A stretch of 21,367 nucleotides of DNA from Cyanobacteria bacterium UBA4641 (GTDB lineage Bacteria; Cyanobacteriota; Vampirovibrionia; Gastranaerophilales; Gastranaerophilaceae): assembly GCA_002405805.1 (NCBI GenBank), contig DHMN01000002.1, positions 1-21,367 on the forward strand. The letters run 5' to 3'. Below are positions 21,092-21,367 of this stretch, piece by piece (the first letter of the stretch is position 1; each line of letters starts with the position of its first letter). Below the pieces are notes generated by a model. That model ran no database searches, had not been told where the DNA came from, and worked only from the letters and a program-made list of their open reading frames with translations. Made by a program: the position numbers and the translations under genes.

Positions 21092-21367
21092 TGTCACCCT
21101 GAACGTGTTTCAGGGTCTCTAATTGCACACATAGGTCTATGTCATTCTGAACTTGTTTCAGAATCTTTTTAATAATCAATATGGGTCAAGTATAACATTT
21201 GAAAATTATTAATTGGAAAAGATTCTGAATAGCAAGAAAATTATGTGTTCATACTTCACACAAATTTTCTAAGCTTTCAGAATGACACTTTATTTTGTCG
21301 GCATAGTAATGCCGACCTACTTCATTACCAAGCAAATAGGTCTATGTCACCCTGAACTGCGGATTTT
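21092..21367. repeat. Cluster of palindromic hairpin repeats at the window end
   Basis: Several hairpins of one family stand in a row. ACCCTGAA-CGTGT-TTCAGGGT lies at 21096-21116. ATTCTGAA-CTTGT-TTCAGAAT lies at 21144-21164. An expanded version has ATTCTGAA (21222-21229) and TTCAGAAT (21276-21283) enclosing further pairing of AGAAAATT with AATTTTCT and TGTGT with ACACA. A partial ACCCTGAA (21349-21356) diverges near the edge. An unrelated 8-bp hairpin, GTCGGCAT-AGTA-ATGCCGAC, is at 21297-21316. AATAGGTCTATGTCA or a close form precedes several copies. No gene is visible from 20848 to the end. Confidence 0.8.

Noticed and set aside
20848..21367. CRISPR array
   Set aside because: The repeats are palindromic, of several families, irregularly spaced and in differing contexts, with no regular repeat-spacer pattern and no cas genes.

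Overview
The window is an AT-rich bacterial chromosome segment that uses the standard genetic code. It holds 15 protein genes, one tRNA-Leu gene and several families of short palindromic intergenic repeats. The gene mix fits the Gastranaerophilales/Vampirovibrionia (Melainabacteria) side of the cyanobacterial phylum: a pseudopilin with a FTLAEVLITLGIIGVVAAITIP-type N-terminus, queF, rex, an MsbA-like exporter, ribE-ribBA, ispH beside a four-domain S1 protein, and large lineage-type proteins of unknown function. This placement is inferred from remembered protein style and was not tested against a database. No phage, IS transposase, CRISPR array or defence system is visible.

Layout. 1-955: a type IV pilin-like gene followed by a repeat-filled gap. 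956-2205 (minus): queF-yraN operon. 2277-2399: a repeat element and a 16-bp perfect hairpin. 2400-4818 (minus): rex, then a cytosolic M49-like metallopeptidase with its own promoter. 4819-4873: a compact divergent promoter region. 4874-6583 (plus): an overlapping operon of a YbgC-type thioesterase, an RluB-type pseudouridine synthase and coaE. 6558-9341 (minus): an MsbA-like ABC exporter and a CHAP-domain protein whose 3' end overlaps coaE. 9519-9632: tRNA-Leu(UAG) and its terminator. 9826-12671 (plus): ribE, ribBA and a tandem-GNAT acetyltransferase. 12704-18594 (plus): three unrecognised proteins (380, 258 and 1215 aa). 18689-20790: ispH and rpsA, separated by palindromic repeats. 20848-21367: gene-free and packed with palindromic repeats.

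Most genes are housekeeping: queuosine, riboflavin, CoA and isoprenoid synthesis, rRNA modification, translation and redox-sensing control. The parts worth a second look are as follows. First, at least three repeat copies form the same hairpin with different but compensating stem bases, so base-pairing itself appears to be kept. Second, five genes have a -10-like hexamer exactly 6 nt before the ATG, which suggests leaderless mRNAs. Third, the 12704-18594 block encodes novel proteins, one with a strong promoter, a structured leader and an internal signal-peptide-like segment, and another that is 1215 aa long with internal repeats. No complete undescribed system can be demonstrated from the sequence alone; the 12.7-18.6 kb block is the best candidate.
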